Of a stretch of 64,000 bases of DNA, positions 50,087-58,929 are shown one piece after another. Position 1 is the stretch's first letter, and each line of letters opens with the position of its first letter. Below the pieces are notes generated by a model that was not told the DNA's origin, ran no database searches, and was given only the letters and a program-made list of their open reading frames with translations. The DNA lies in contig CAZVYG010000010.1 of assembly GCA_964631605.1 (NCBI GenBank), forward strand, positions 1 to 64,000, given 5' to 3'. The position numbers and the translations under genes are program-made. The DNA comes from JARKQH01 sp964631605. Its GTDB lineage: Bacteria; Verrucomicrobiota; Verrucomicrobiia; Limisphaerales; UBA8199.

Positions 50087-51120
50087 AGAAGGCGGTTTTG
50101 CTGGTTAATCTTGGGTCTCCGAACTCGCCTTCGGTGCCGGATGTGCGGCGTTATTTGCGCGAGTTTTTGATGGATGGGAGGGTGCTGGATGTCCCCTGGC
50201 TGGTGCGGTTCTGCATTGTCCATTTCGCAATTCTGCCTTCGCGGCCGAAAGCGTCGGCGCACGCCTACCAAACCATCTGGACCGCAGGGGGCTCACCCCT
50301 GGTGGTGACGAGCCGGAACGTGCAGCAGCAGTTGCAGCAGCGGGTTGAGATTCCGGTTGAACTGGCGATGCGTTACCAGAATCCCTCCATACCCGACGCC
50401 GTTGAGCGATTGGCAGCGCAGGGGGTCGGGGAACTGCTGCTGATTCCGCTCTTTCCCCATTACGCGATGTCGAGTTACGAAACCGCGGTCGAACGGGTCC
50501 GCGAGGTGGCCGCGAAACGGGCGCCGGCGATGCGGGTCGTGGTCCAGCCGCCGTATTATGACCACCCGGATTATATTTCGGCGCTGGTGGCCAGCGCGCA
50601 GGAATATTTGGCGGAGGATTATGATCACCTGCTGTTCAGTTTCCACGGTGTGCCGGAACGACAGATTCGGAAGTCCGATCCGACCGGCGGGCACTGTCTC
50701 AGGGTGGACAACTGCTGCGAGACTCCCAGTCCGGCGCATGCCCGCTGCTACCGGGCGCAGTGTTTCCAGACCGTGGCGGCCTTTAACCGCGCGGCGGGGA
50801 TACCGGCCGGGAAGAGTTCGGTGGCGTTCCAATCGCGTTTGGGGCGTGATCCGTGGTTGACACCGTACACCGACCAACAACTCACCGCCCTGGCCGGGCG
50901 CGGCGTCAAACGGTTGCGAGTCATGTGTCCGGCGTTTGTCTCTGACTGTCTGGAGACGCTCGAGGAAATCGGCATGCGCGGCAAGGAAACCTTCCTCGAG
51001 GCGGGCGGAACCGATTTCAAGATGATCCCCTGTCTAAACGAGCATCCGCGGTGGATCACGGCGTTGGAGCGGATGGTGCAGCGATTCCTCGAACCGGCCA
51101 CGGCTGGCGTCACCCCCTGA
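50083..51120 (+). CDS. hemH: Ferrochelatase
   Basis: A 345-residue enzyme inserting Fe(II) into protoporphyrin IX. It opens AVLLVNLGSPNSPSVPDVRRYLREFL. Catalytic His is in LLFSFHGVPERQIRKSDP, and CPAFVSDCLETLEEIG holds the late Glu/Asp cluster. A Cys-rich stretch HCLRVDNCCETP, then CYRAQC, is notable and could bind an iron-sulfur cluster or metal (inference). It completes heme synthesis in this operon. Confidence 0.95.
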   Translation: MKKAVLLVNLGSPNSPSVPDVRRYLREFLMDGRVLDVPWLVRFCIVHFAILPSRPKASAHAYQTIWTAGGSPLVVTSRNVQQQLQQRVEIPVELAMRYQNPSIPDAVERLAAQGVGELLLIPLFPHYAMSSYETAVERVREVAAKRAPAMRVVVQPPYYDHPDYISALVASAQEYLAEDYDHLLFSFHGVPERQIRKSDPTGGHCLRVDNCCETPSPAHARCYRAQCFQTVAAFNRAAGIPAGKSSVAFQSRLGRDPWLTPYTDQQLTALAGRGVKRLRVMCPAFVSDCLETLEEIGMRGKETFLEAGGTDFKMIPCLNEHPRWITALERMVQRFLEPATAGVTP

Positions 51121-51137
51121 CGCTGCCCGCCAATGCT

Positions 51138-51155
51138 GCGGTCCCCCCGGACCGC
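51138..51155 (+). other. GC-rich hairpin between hemH and trpB
   Basis: GCGGTCC (51138-51144) pairs with GGACCGC (51149-51155) around CCCC. It lies 17 nt after the hemH stop and has no T-run, so it may be a weak terminator or an mRNA-stabilising structure. Confidence 0.45.
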
Positions 51156-51253
51156 CCGAGCCCCCGCGCCCGGGGCATGTAACTTTTTCGTGACTAGCGC
51201 CCGGCTTGTCTTTATTTTTGCTTTGATTTCGGAATCCAGAAACTTAAGAGACC

Positions 51254-52555
51254 ATGCAAACGCGTTTTGACCTGACCCAGGCCGACATCCCCAAGAGTTG
51301 GTACAACCTGCTGGCTGATTTTCCCGAACCGCTTCCGCCGCCGCTCCACCCGGGAACCAGGCAGCCGGTCCCGCCGGAAGCCTTGGGCGCCATTTTCCCG
51401 ATGAACCTCGTTCAACAGGAGATGTGCCCGGACCGGTACATCGAAATCCCAGAGCCCGTCCGTGAAATCTACGCGTTGTGGCGGCCAACCCCCCTGTTGC
51501 GGGCGGTGCGGTTCGAGAAGGCACTGCAGACCCCGGCGCATATTTACTACAAGTACGAAGGGGTCAGCCCTGCCGGCAGCCACAAGGTGAACACGTCGGT
51601 CGCCCAGGCGTTTTTTAACAAGCAGGCGGGGACCAAGCGGCTGGCCACCGAAACCGGGGCGGGCCAATGGGGCGCGTCGCTGGCGATGGCCTGCAAGCTG
51701 TTTGGCCTGGAGTGCAACATTTACATGGTCAAGGTGAGCTACCAACAAAAGCCGTACCGGCGCATGCTGATGCACACCTGGGGCGCGACCGTGCATCCCA
51801 GTCCCAGCGACCAGACCGAATACGGCCGGAAGCTTTTGGCGGAAGACCCGCATTGCCCGGGCAGTCTCGGCATCGCCATCAGCGAGGCCATCGAGGACAC
51901 GATCAAGACTCCGAACACAAAATACTCGTTGGGCAGTGTGTTGAACCACGTTTGCCTTCATCAGACCGTGATCGGGCAGGAGACCCTCAAGCAAATGGAA
52001 CTGGCTGGGGAGGAGCCCGACATGATCTTTGGCTGCTGCGGGGGTGGCAGCAATTTTGCCGGGCTGGTCTTCCCCTACATCCAGAAAAAGATCAAAGACG
52101 GCAAGAAATACCGCATTGTGGGCGTGGAGCCCTCGGCCTGCCCTTCGCTGACCAAGGGCGAGCTGCGTTATGATTTCGGCGACACGGCGGAGACCACGCC
52201 GTTGCTGATGATGTACACCCTCGGCCACAAATTCATACCCCCCTCCATTCATTCCGGCGGGTTGCGCTACCACGGCATGGCGCCGATGGTGAGCCATGCC
52301 TTGAAGCTCGGTTTGATCGAAGCCGAGGCGTATCACCAAACCCGCGTTTTCGAGGCCGCCACCTTGTGGGCGCAAACCGAGGGCATCGTGCCGGCCCCCG
52401 AGTCCGCCCACGCCATCGCGGCCGTGGCGCAGCATGCCCTCCAGGCCCGCGAAGCCGGGCGCAAAGCGGTGCTGCTCTTCAACCTTTCCGGCCATGGTCT
52501 CCTGGACCTCAGTTCCTACGAGACCTACATGACCGGGAAAATGCAGGACGTATAA
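51254..52555 (+). CDS. trpB: Tryptophan synthase beta chain, TrpB2 type
   Basis: A 433-residue PLP enzyme joining indole and serine. Its length and the N-terminal region (DIPKSWYNLLADFP) mark the TrpB2 subgroup, longer than TrpB1. WRPTPLLRA and the PLP Lys K111 in SPAGSHKVNTS are intact. ETGAGQWGASLA and the glycine loop GCCGGGSNFAG bind cofactor phosphate. TrpB2 often occurs without trpA and may recycle free indole. No trpA is adjacent. Confidence 0.94.
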   Translation: MQTRFDLTQADIPKSWYNLLADFPEPLPPPLHPGTRQPVPPEALGAIFPMNLVQQEMCPDRYIEIPEPVREIYALWRPTPLLRAVRFEKALQTPAHIYYKYEGVSPAGSHKVNTSVAQAFFNKQAGTKRLATETGAGQWGASLAMACKLFGLECNIYMVKVSYQQKPYRRMLMHTWGATVHPSPSDQTEYGRKLLAEDPHCPGSLGIAISEAIEDTIKTPNTKYSLGSVLNHVCLHQTVIGQETLKQMELAGEEPDMIFGCCGGGSNFAGLVFPYIQKKIKDGKKYRIVGVEPSACPSLTKGELRYDFGDTAETTPLLMMYTLGHKFIPPSIHSGGLRYHGMAPMVSHALKLGLIEAEAYHQTRVFEAATLWAQTEGIVPAPESAHAIAAVAQHALQAREAGRKAVLLFNLSGHGLLDLSSYETYMTGKMQDV

Positions 52556-52572
52556 AACGTGATCAAAACCCC

Positions 52573-53469
52573 ATGAAAAACAGCAGAACCCATACTGTTC
52601 GAATCCTGGCCAGCCTGCTTGGCGCTGGCCTCACCCTGGTTCCCGGCCTCCTGTGGGCCCAACCTTCGGCGCATTACGTGCCGGGAGTCGAGGGCATCAA
52701 GGGCGCATCCTTGCCGCCGCCGGGCGTGTATGTGCGCGACTACAACGTGTTTTACTTCGCCAACCAGGTCAACGACTTCAGCGGGGATGAGATCCCCGGC
52801 GTTGACCCGGAGGTCTTCATTTACGCCAATGTTCCAAGGATCATCTGGATTACGGAACTCAAGGTGCTGGGCGGCAACATCGGGGTGGATGCCCTGGTTC
52901 CCCTGCAATACACCGACATCGGCCTGATAGACGACAGCACTTTTGGCGTGGGCGACGTGTTCGCCGAGGTGACCTGGTCCCGGCATCTCCAGCAGTTTGA
53001 CTTCTCGCTGGGCTACGGCGTTTACGCTCCCACCGGCAACTCGGATCCCGCCCCGCTGAACACCGAGGCGGGCCTGGGTTACTGGACCCACATGTTTACC
53101 GCCGGAGCCACGTGGTATCCGGACAAAGACAAAAAATGGGCCGTGTCGGCTTTGAACCGTTACGAGATCAACACGGAGAAGGACGACACCGAGGGCTGGC
53201 GGCCGGGGCAAGTCTGGACGCTCGAATACGGTTTGAGCTACGGCCTTCGTCCCACGATTGACCTCGGCGTGGTGGGTTATTATCAACTGCGAACCACCGA
53301 AAGCACCGGGGCGGATGACCGCGAGCAGGTGGCCGCGATTGGCCCGGAAGTCAGCGCCTTCTGCACCAAGCTCGGCCTGAACACTTCGCTGCGATACCTC
53401 TACGAGTTCATGGCGGAGGGACGCCTGCAAGGTCATACCGTGGCCCTGACGCTGACGAAGAAGTTTTAG
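52573..53469 (+). CDS. Outer-membrane beta-barrel protein resembling Phenol_MetA_deg family
   Basis: A 298-residue protein with a signal peptide (about 1-28, ends LLWAQ) and alternating hydrophobic strands expected of a small outer-membrane barrel. The pattern AHYVPGVEGIKGASLPPPGVYVRDYN, then FGVGDVFAEVTW and GYGVYAPTGN, resembles the MetA-pathway phenol degradation family of putative transporters. It begins 17 nt after trpB but is likely functionally separate. A strong terminator follows. Role unknown. Confidence 0.7.
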   Translation: MKNSRTHTVRILASLLGAGLTLVPGLLWAQPSAHYVPGVEGIKGASLPPPGVYVRDYNVFYFANQVNDFSGDEIPGVDPEVFIYANVPRIIWITELKVLGGNIGVDALVPLQYTDIGLIDDSTFGVGDVFAEVTWSRHLQQFDFSLGYGVYAPTGNSDPAPLNTEAGLGYWTHMFTAGATWYPDKDKKWAVSALNRYEINTEKDDTEGWRPGQVWTLEYGLSYGLRPTIDLGVVGYYQLRTTESTGADDREQVAAIGPEVSAFCTKLGLNTSLRYLYEFMAEGRLQGHTVALTLTKKF

Positions 53470-53527
53470 AGGCTTCTCGGCAGCCCGGGAGCCCAGTCTC
53501 CGGGGTTGCCCGAGCCGAAGGACGTTC

Positions 53528-53564
53528 AACTCTCAACTCTTCGCGAAGGGTTGAGAGTTTTTTT
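53528..53564 (+). terminator. Strong rho-independent terminator
   Basis: AACTCTCAAC (53528-53537) pairs perfectly with GTTGAGAGTT (53550-53559), with an inner CTTCGCGAAG hairpin and a T-run to 53564. It ends the trpB transcript. Confidence 0.88.
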
Positions 53565-53640
53565 GTCGGGAAACTCGCGGCGAAATCCATTTGCCAGCGC
53601 GTGGTCCTCCGCAGCACACTGTCGGAGTTGAAGGCGTGAT

Positions 53641-54666
53641 ATGACTGATGCACAATGGCAGCAATTACTTGACGTTATTGACGGGCGCTCCTTCGTGCGA
53701 CCCCCGGTCGGCTTTATCATAGACTCGCCCTGGCTTCCCAATTGGCACGGCATTGACATCCTGGATTACTTCACCAACGAGGAGCAGTGGTTTCAGGCCC
53801 ACCGCAAGGCCATCGAGACCTTTCCCGAAGTCACGTTCCTGCCGGGGTTCTGGTCGGAGTTTGGCATGTGCACCGAGCCGTCGGCGTTCGGCAGCAAATG
53901 CGTCTTTTATCAGAACGAGTTCCCTTTTGCGGACAAGATGATCCATGACGTCAGCCAGATCAACGATCTGGCCGAGCCCAATCCCAGGACCGATGGTCTG
54001 CTGCCCTTCATGCTCAACCGGCTCAAAAGCACGCGGTCCCGGATCGAGGAGCTGGGCCACCGCATCCGCTTCTCGGTTTCCCGCGGGCCCCTGAATGTGG
54101 CCACGTTTCTGATGGGCACGACGGAGTTTCTCATGGCGCTGAAAACCGATCCGGATCAGGTGCACAAGCTGTTGCGGATGATTACGCGCTTCCTCAAAAA
54201 CTGGCATGAGTTGCAGCGCCAGACCTTCTCCTCGATTGACGGCATGTTTCTGTTGGACGACATCGTTGGATTTGTGGGCGAGGCGGATTTTCTGGAATTT
54301 GGACTGCCTTACCTCAAGGAGTTATATGCTTCGGACGTCCGGGTGAAATTCTTCCACAATGACGCTGAGTGCGCGAAGTCCATAAAGTATTACCCCGAGA
54401 TCGGGATCAATTTCTACAATCCCGGGATTTTCAACAGCCTGGCGGAATTGCGTGAGATGTCGGGCAACCGGTTGGCGCTGCTGGGGAACATCCCCCCCCG
54501 GGACGTGCTGGCGCGGGGAACCCCCGAGGAGGTAAGCCAGGCGGTGCGGAAGTTGCTGACAGAGAACCCTGACACGAGCCGTTGGATGCTTTCCTGCGCG
54601 GGCGGCATGCCGCCCGGCGTCTCGACCGCGAACCTCAGGGCCTTCCTGGCCGCAGCCCAGGCCTGA
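53641..54666 (+). CDS. Uroporphyrinogen decarboxylase-family protein (not HemE)
   Basis: A 341-residue TIM-barrel protein of the UroD/MtaA superfamily. It shows the broad pattern (FFHNDAECAKSIKYYPEIGINFYNPG, NRLALLGNIPPRDVL, SRWMLSCAGGMPPGVSTANLRAF) but lacks the Arg-rich RQAGR motif of HemE, which is encoded at 46.1 kb. Many such proteins act with corrinoid methyltransferases or remain uncharacterised. It stands alone and is followed by an aldose epimerase gene on the same strand, 46 nt away. Confidence 0.75.
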   Translation: MTDAQWQQLLDVIDGRSFVRPPVGFIIDSPWLPNWHGIDILDYFTNEEQWFQAHRKAIETFPEVTFLPGFWSEFGMCTEPSAFGSKCVFYQNEFPFADKMIHDVSQINDLAEPNPRTDGLLPFMLNRLKSTRSRIEELGHRIRFSVSRGPLNVATFLMGTTEFLMALKTDPDQVHKLLRMITRFLKNWHELQRQTFSSIDGMFLLDDIVGFVGEADFLEFGLPYLKELYASDVRVKFFHNDAECAKSIKYYPEIGINFYNPGIFNSLAELREMSGNRLALLGNIPPRDVLARGTPEEVSQAVRKLLTENPDTSRWMLSCAGGMPPGVSTANLRAFLAAAQA

Positions 54667-54712
54667 ACGGGCCGGGCTTGTAAACGAATCTGTTTTGGTG
54701 GAGGATGAACTT

Positions 54713-55861
54713 ATGCGCAAGCTCACTATTACCCTTGCATTCGGCTGTTTCCTTGTTTTGACGGGTGGAACCCATGGCGCGCCCCCGGCCTGGGCGAAGC
54801 CGTCGGTGGAGAGCGCTGCCTTTGGAGTCACCAGTGACGGCCAGCCGGTTGAAATCTACACGCTGCGCAATTCCCACGGCTGGACGGCCAAAGTCCTTAC
54901 TTTCGGCGCGGCGATCTATTCACTTGAAGTGCCGGATCGCCAGGGCCGGCTGGCCAACATTACCGCCAACCGCCAATCGCTGGCGGATTATGAAACCAAG
55001 GGCGGGGCGTTCGGTTCGGTTCTTGGGCGCTACGCCAACCGCATCGCCGGCGGTAAGTTGGTTGTTGACGGCAAGACCTACTCGCTTCCGGTCAACAACG
55101 GCCCCAATCATCTTCATGGCGGGCCCAAGGGCTTCAACAAGCGGGTTTGGAAGGCCCAGGCGCTGCCTGGAAAAGATGCGGCTGCTGTCAAGCTCACCTA
55201 CACCAGCGTGGACGGTGAGGAAGGGTATCCCGGCATGCTGGTCTGCACCGTGGTTTATGAGTTGAACGACCGGAACGAGTGGAAGATGGACTACACGGCC
55301 ACCACCGATAAACCGACCGTGGTTAACCTCTCGAACCACGCTTACTGGAATCTGGCCGGGGCCTACGCCGGCACGGTCCTGGACCACGTGCTGACCGTCA
55401 ATGCCGACGAGGTTTTGCGCGTGGACGAGACCTTGATCCCGACCGGCGAAAGGGCGCCGGTGGCCGGCACGCCGCTGGACTTCCGGCAGCCACGCCGGGT
55501 TGGCGAGCGGATTGCCGAGATCACCGAAAAACATTTCAACGGCGGTTACGACCACTGCTTTGTGATCCGCCACAAGCAACCGGGTGACCTCACGCTGTGC
55601 GCCACCCTCAAGGATCCGAAGTCGGGTCGGGTGATGGAGGTCCTGACCACCGAACCGGGAGTTCAGGTCTATAGCGCCAATTTCCCGAGTGGTTCGGTCG
55701 TCGGCCCCGACAACTACGCCTATCCCAAACACGCGGGGCTTTGCCTGGAGACCCAACATTTCCCCGATTCGCCCAACAAACCGAATTTTCCCAGCACCCT
55801 GCTCAAGCCGGGCCAGGTGTTTCGCAGCACCACCATTCACCGCTTTCGGATTGACTCCTGA
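54713..55861 (+). CDS. Aldose 1-epimerase (mutarotase), exported
   Basis: A 382-residue galactose mutarotase-type enzyme interconverting sugar anomers. The N-terminal signal peptide (LTITLAFGCFLVLTGG) suggests periplasmic location. Catalytic His is in NHLHGGPKGFNKRVW and SNHAYWNLAG, and the acid Glu lies in GLCLETQHFPDSPNKPNFPS, the family hallmark. GGAGG lies 8 nt before the ATG at 54713, deciding the start. Its export fits use of polysaccharide breakdown products. Confidence 0.92.
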   Translation: MRKLTITLAFGCFLVLTGGTHGAPPAWAKPSVESAAFGVTSDGQPVEIYTLRNSHGWTAKVLTFGAAIYSLEVPDRQGRLANITANRQSLADYETKGGAFGSVLGRYANRIAGGKLVVDGKTYSLPVNNGPNHLHGGPKGFNKRVWKAQALPGKDAAAVKLTYTSVDGEEGYPGMLVCTVVYELNDRNEWKMDYTATTDKPTVVNLSNHAYWNLAGAYAGTVLDHVLTVNADEVLRVDETLIPTGERAPVAGTPLDFRQPRRVGERIAEITEKHFNGGYDHCFVIRHKQPGDLTLCATLKDPKSGRVMEVLTTEPGVQVYSANFPSGSVVGPDNYAYPKHAGLCLETQHFPDSPNKPNFPSTLLKPGQVFRSTTIHRFRIDS

Positions 55862-56027
55862 GCGGCGCTGGCGGCGGGCTTTTGCCTGGATTTGGCGGCC
55901 GCGCCGGTGGCGCGCCTCCGCCCGGCCTTCACTTTGCCAAACCCATCGAAAAATTTTCCCACTCAGGGCTTGACGGTTTCTCCAACGTAGCATAGACACA
56001 CAGCAAAACTTAGAACTGGAGTAAACC

Positions 56028-56273
56028 ATGGCTGAGAAAACAATAGAGCAGCGAGTCAAAGACATCATCGTCGAGCAGTTGGGCGTGAACGCCGACCAGG
56101 TCACCCCCGAGGCGAAGTTCATCGAGGACCTGGGCGCGGATTCGCTCGACACCGTCGAATTGGTCATGGCGCTCGAGGAGGAGTTCGGCAGCGAAATTCC
56201 CGACGACCAGGCCGAGAAACTTCAAAGCGTCGGCGACGTCATCAAGTACATCGAAGACCTCCAGCAGAAGTAG
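56028..56273 (+). CDS. acpP: Acyl carrier protein
   Basis: An 81-residue acidic carrier for fatty acid synthesis. Ser39 in LGADSLDTVELVMALEEEFG takes the 4'-phosphopantetheine arm. Length and charge are standard. GGAG precedes the ATG. fabF follows after a hairpin, the usual acpP-fabF order. Confidence 0.97.
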   Translation: MAEKTIEQRVKDIIVEQLGVNADQVTPEAKFIEDLGADSLDTVELVMALEEEFGSEIPDDQAEKLQSVGDVIKYIEDLQQK

Positions 56274-56291
56274 CGTGAGGCTGAACGCTTT

Positions 56292-56338
56292 CGGGGCAGC
56301 TTCGACTGGCACCAGCTTGGGCTGCCCCGTTTGATTTT
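56292..56338 (+). promoter_or_regulatory. Hairpin/attenuator between acpP and fabF
   Basis: A perfect 9-bp stem CGGGGCAGC / GCTGCCCCG (56292-56300 with 56321-56329) is followed by TTTGATTTT, directly before the fabF ATG. It probably ends most acpP transcripts or shields the fabF start, allowing more AcpP than FabF. Confidence 0.6.
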
Positions 56339-57595
56339 ATGGCAAGCAACTGGACTGACCGCCGGGTGGTGATTACAGGGATGGGCGTGGTCTCGCCGCT
56401 GGGCACCGACGTGGACACCTTCTGGAGCCGGTTGGTGGCCGGCGAGTGCGGAGTGGACCGCATCACCGCGTTCGATCCTTCCCAGTTCGACACCCAGATC
56501 GCCGCCGAGGTGAAGCATTTTGACCCCACCCCCGCCTTTCCTTCCCCCAAGGAGGTGAGGCGTACGGACCGGTACAGCCAGTTCGGCGTTCATGCCGCCT
56601 GGCAGGCCCTGAAGGATTCGGGGTTGGACCTCGACCAGGCCGACCGCGATGAATTCGGGGTTTTGATCGGCTCCGGCATCGGGGGCTTGGAAACCACGAC
56701 CGCCCAGCACACGACGCTCCTCCAGCGGGGTCCGGGGCGGCTGTCCCCGTTCATGATCCCGATGCTCATCTCGAACATGGCATCCGGTTTGGTCTCCATG
56801 TACTACGGTCTGCGGGGCCCCAACTTCGCCACCTGCTCGGCGTGCGCGACCGCCAACCACGCGTTGGGGGAGGCGTGGCGCACCATCAAAATGGGGGATG
56901 CCAAAGTCATGCTGGCCGGAGGCGCCGAAGCCACCATTGTTCCGATCGGGATTGGGGGCTTCTGCGCCATGCGGGCGATGAGCACCCGGAACGACGACCC
57001 CAAACATGCCTCGCGCCCGTTCGACAAGGAACGCGACGGTTTTGTCATGGGCGAAGGCGCCGGTGTGCTTGTTCTGGAAGAGCTGGAACATGCCCGGGCC
57101 CGCGGCGCGCGCATCTACGCCGAGATTGTTGGATATGGCAACACCGCCGATGCCTACCACCTGACAGCCCCTTCTCCGGGCGGGGAAGGCGCCACCCGCT
57201 GCATGCGCATGGCTTTGCGCAATGCCGGGCTCAACCCCGAGGATGTCACTTACATCAACGCCCACGGCACCGCCACCCCCACCGGCGACATCGCCGAAAC
57301 TCAGGCCATCAAGACCGTCTTTGGCGACCACGCCAGAAAACTTGCCGTCAGTTCCACCAAAGGCGCCACCGGCCACATGCTGGGCGCGGCCGGCGCGGTG
57401 GAAATGATCGTCTGCACCAAGGCGATTCAAACCGACACGGTGCCGCCCACGATCAATTACGAGGTGCCCGATCCCGAGTGTGACCTGGATTACGTGCCCA
57501 ACGTCGCGCGGCCGACCAAGGTCCAGGTCGTCATCAACAACTCCTTTGGCTTCGGCGGCCATAACGCCAGCGTTGTGGCCCGGAAGTTTGTGTGA
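56339..57595 (+). CDS. fabF: Beta-ketoacyl-ACP synthase II
   Basis: The 418-residue condensing enzyme of fatty acid elongation. Catalytic Cys169 is in FATCSACATANHA. The two active His are in INAHGTATPTGD and GATGHMLGAAG. N-terminal VVITGMGVVSPLG and FGFGGHNASVV near the end are canonical. The GTG start of the next gene overlaps its stop (GTGA). Confidence 0.97.
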   Translation: MASNWTDRRVVITGMGVVSPLGTDVDTFWSRLVAGECGVDRITAFDPSQFDTQIAAEVKHFDPTPAFPSPKEVRRTDRYSQFGVHAAWQALKDSGLDLDQADRDEFGVLIGSGIGGLETTTAQHTTLLQRGPGRLSPFMIPMLISNMASGLVSMYYGLRGPNFATCSACATANHALGEAWRTIKMGDAKVMLAGGAEATIVPIGIGGFCAMRAMSTRNDDPKHASRPFDKERDGFVMGEGAGVLVLEELEHARARGARIYAEIVGYGNTADAYHLTAPSPGGEGATRCMRMALRNAGLNPEDVTYINAHGTATPTGDIAETQAIKTVFGDHARKLAVSSTKGATGHMLGAAGAVEMIVCTKAIQTDTVPPTINYEVPDPECDLDYVPNVARPTKVQVVINNSFGFGGHNASVVARKFV

Positions 57596-58929
57596 GTTTT
57601 CTTGCGCTGATCGAAGCCAAGCGCGACGGGCAGGCGCTGAGCCCGGCTCAAATTGGCGGGATGGTTTCCGATTATGTGGCCGGACGCATTCCCGACTACC
57701 AAATGGCCGCCTTCCTCATGGCGGTTTATTTTCGCGGTCTGAATCCGGAGGAAACCGCCGCCCTCACCCTGGCCATGCGGGATTCGGGCGAGACCTTGTC
57801 CCTGCCGAAGGACGACCCGCGGCCAGTCGTGGACAAACACTCGACCGGCGGGGTGGGGGACAAAGTATCGCTCCCGCTGGCTCCGCTCCTGGCCTGCCTC
57901 GGCTTTCGAGTCCCCATGATTTCCGGCCGCGGTTTGGGCATCACCGGGGGGACGCTCGACAAATTGGACGCCATTCCCGGCTTCCAGACGCTGCTGTCTG
58001 CCGAGCGCATCGGCCAAATCGTGCAGCAAGTCGGCTGCGTGATGTGCGGCCAAACAGACCGCATGGTGCCCGCCGACAAAGGTCTCTACGCGCTGCGCGA
58101 TGTGACGGGCACGGTCCCCTCCATCCCCTTGATTGTCGCCTCGATCCTCTCCAAGAAACTTGCCGAGGGTCTTCAGGCGCTGATCCTCGATGTCAAATGC
58201 GGCGCGGCGGCCTTCATGCCCACGCTCGAACAGGCTCGTGAACTGGCCGGCGCCATGGTCCGGCTCGGCACTCAGTGCGGGGTTAACACCCGCGCGCTGG
58301 TGACCGCGATGGACACGCCCCTCGGTTCCGCCGCCGGCAATTGGCTCGAGGTCAAGGAATCGGTCCAGTGTCTTGAAGGGGGCGGCCCGGCCGAGCTGCG
58401 CGCCCTGGTTATCGCATGCGCCGCCCATTTGCTTGTGCAGACCGGCCAGTGCGCCTCCCTGGAAGCTGCCCGCGAGCAGGCAGCCACCTGCCTCGACTCC
58501 GGCCGGCCGCGGCGCAAATGGACGGAAATGCTCGCGGCGCAGGGCGCCGACCTCGAGGCGTTCGAACGCAAGTTGCGGCTGGATGTCACCGCTCCCGCTG
58601 TGCTTGAGGTTCACGCTCCAATGGCGGGCTTTGTGGTCCGCTGCGACGCCCGTCAGATCGGTGAAATCGTGCGCGACCTTGGGGGCGGCCGCTTGACCCA
58701 GGAATCCGTTGTTAATTACGAGGTGGGCGTGGACCACTTGGCCAGGGTTGGCGCAGCGGTCTCCGCAGGCGCCATCCTTGCGCGGGTTCACGCCGCGGAT
58801 GACCATCAAGCCGCCTGGGCCGCTCGCCGCGTCCAAGCCGCCTTCCAGATTGCTCCCAACCCGCCTGCGCCCGCTCCTCTCATCCGGGAAGTTATCGTCG
58901 CCGGTCAGGGCCCCAACGAGACCCGGTAG
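57592..58929 (+). CDS. Pyrimidine-nucleoside/thymidine phosphorylase
   Basis: A 445-residue enzyme cleaving pyrimidine nucleosides with phosphate. Motifs: VDKHSTGGVGDKVSLPLAP (phosphate-binding), MISGRGLGITGGTLDKLD, SILSKKLAEGLQALILDVKCG and the C-terminal PYNP domain. The start GTG at 57592 overlaps the fabF stop. The final 25 nt overlap the 3' end of the opposite-strand PL8 gene. The deoA/pdp subtype is not resolved. Confidence 0.93.
   Translation: MSFLALIEAKRDGQALSPAQIGGMVSDYVAGRIPDYQMAAFLMAVYFRGLNPEETAALTLAMRDSGETLSLPKDDPRPVVDKHSTGGVGDKVSLPLAPLLACLGFRVPMISGRGLGITGGTLDKLDAIPGFQTLLSAERIGQIVQQVGCVMCGQTDRMVPADKGLYALRDVTGTVPSIPLIVASILSKKLAEGLQALILDVKCGAAAFMPTLEQARELAGAMVRLGTQCGVNTRALVTAMDTPLGSAAGNWLEVKESVQCLEGGGPAELRALVIACAAHLLVQTGQCASLEAAREQAATCLDSGRPRRKWTEMLAAQGADLEAFERKLRLDVTAPAVLEVHAPMAGFVVRCDARQIGEIVRDLGGGRLTQESVVNYEVGVDHLARVGAAVSAGAILARVHAADDHQAAWAARRVQAAFQIAPNPPAPAPLIREVIVAGQGPNETR

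Noticed and set aside
51156..51253. trp leader peptide/attenuator before trpB
   Set aside because: No short ORF with tandem Trp codons is present in the leader.
53641..54666. Second hemE copy
   Set aside because: The RQAGR substrate-binding motif and catalytic region of HemE are absent; it is a distant UroD-family member.
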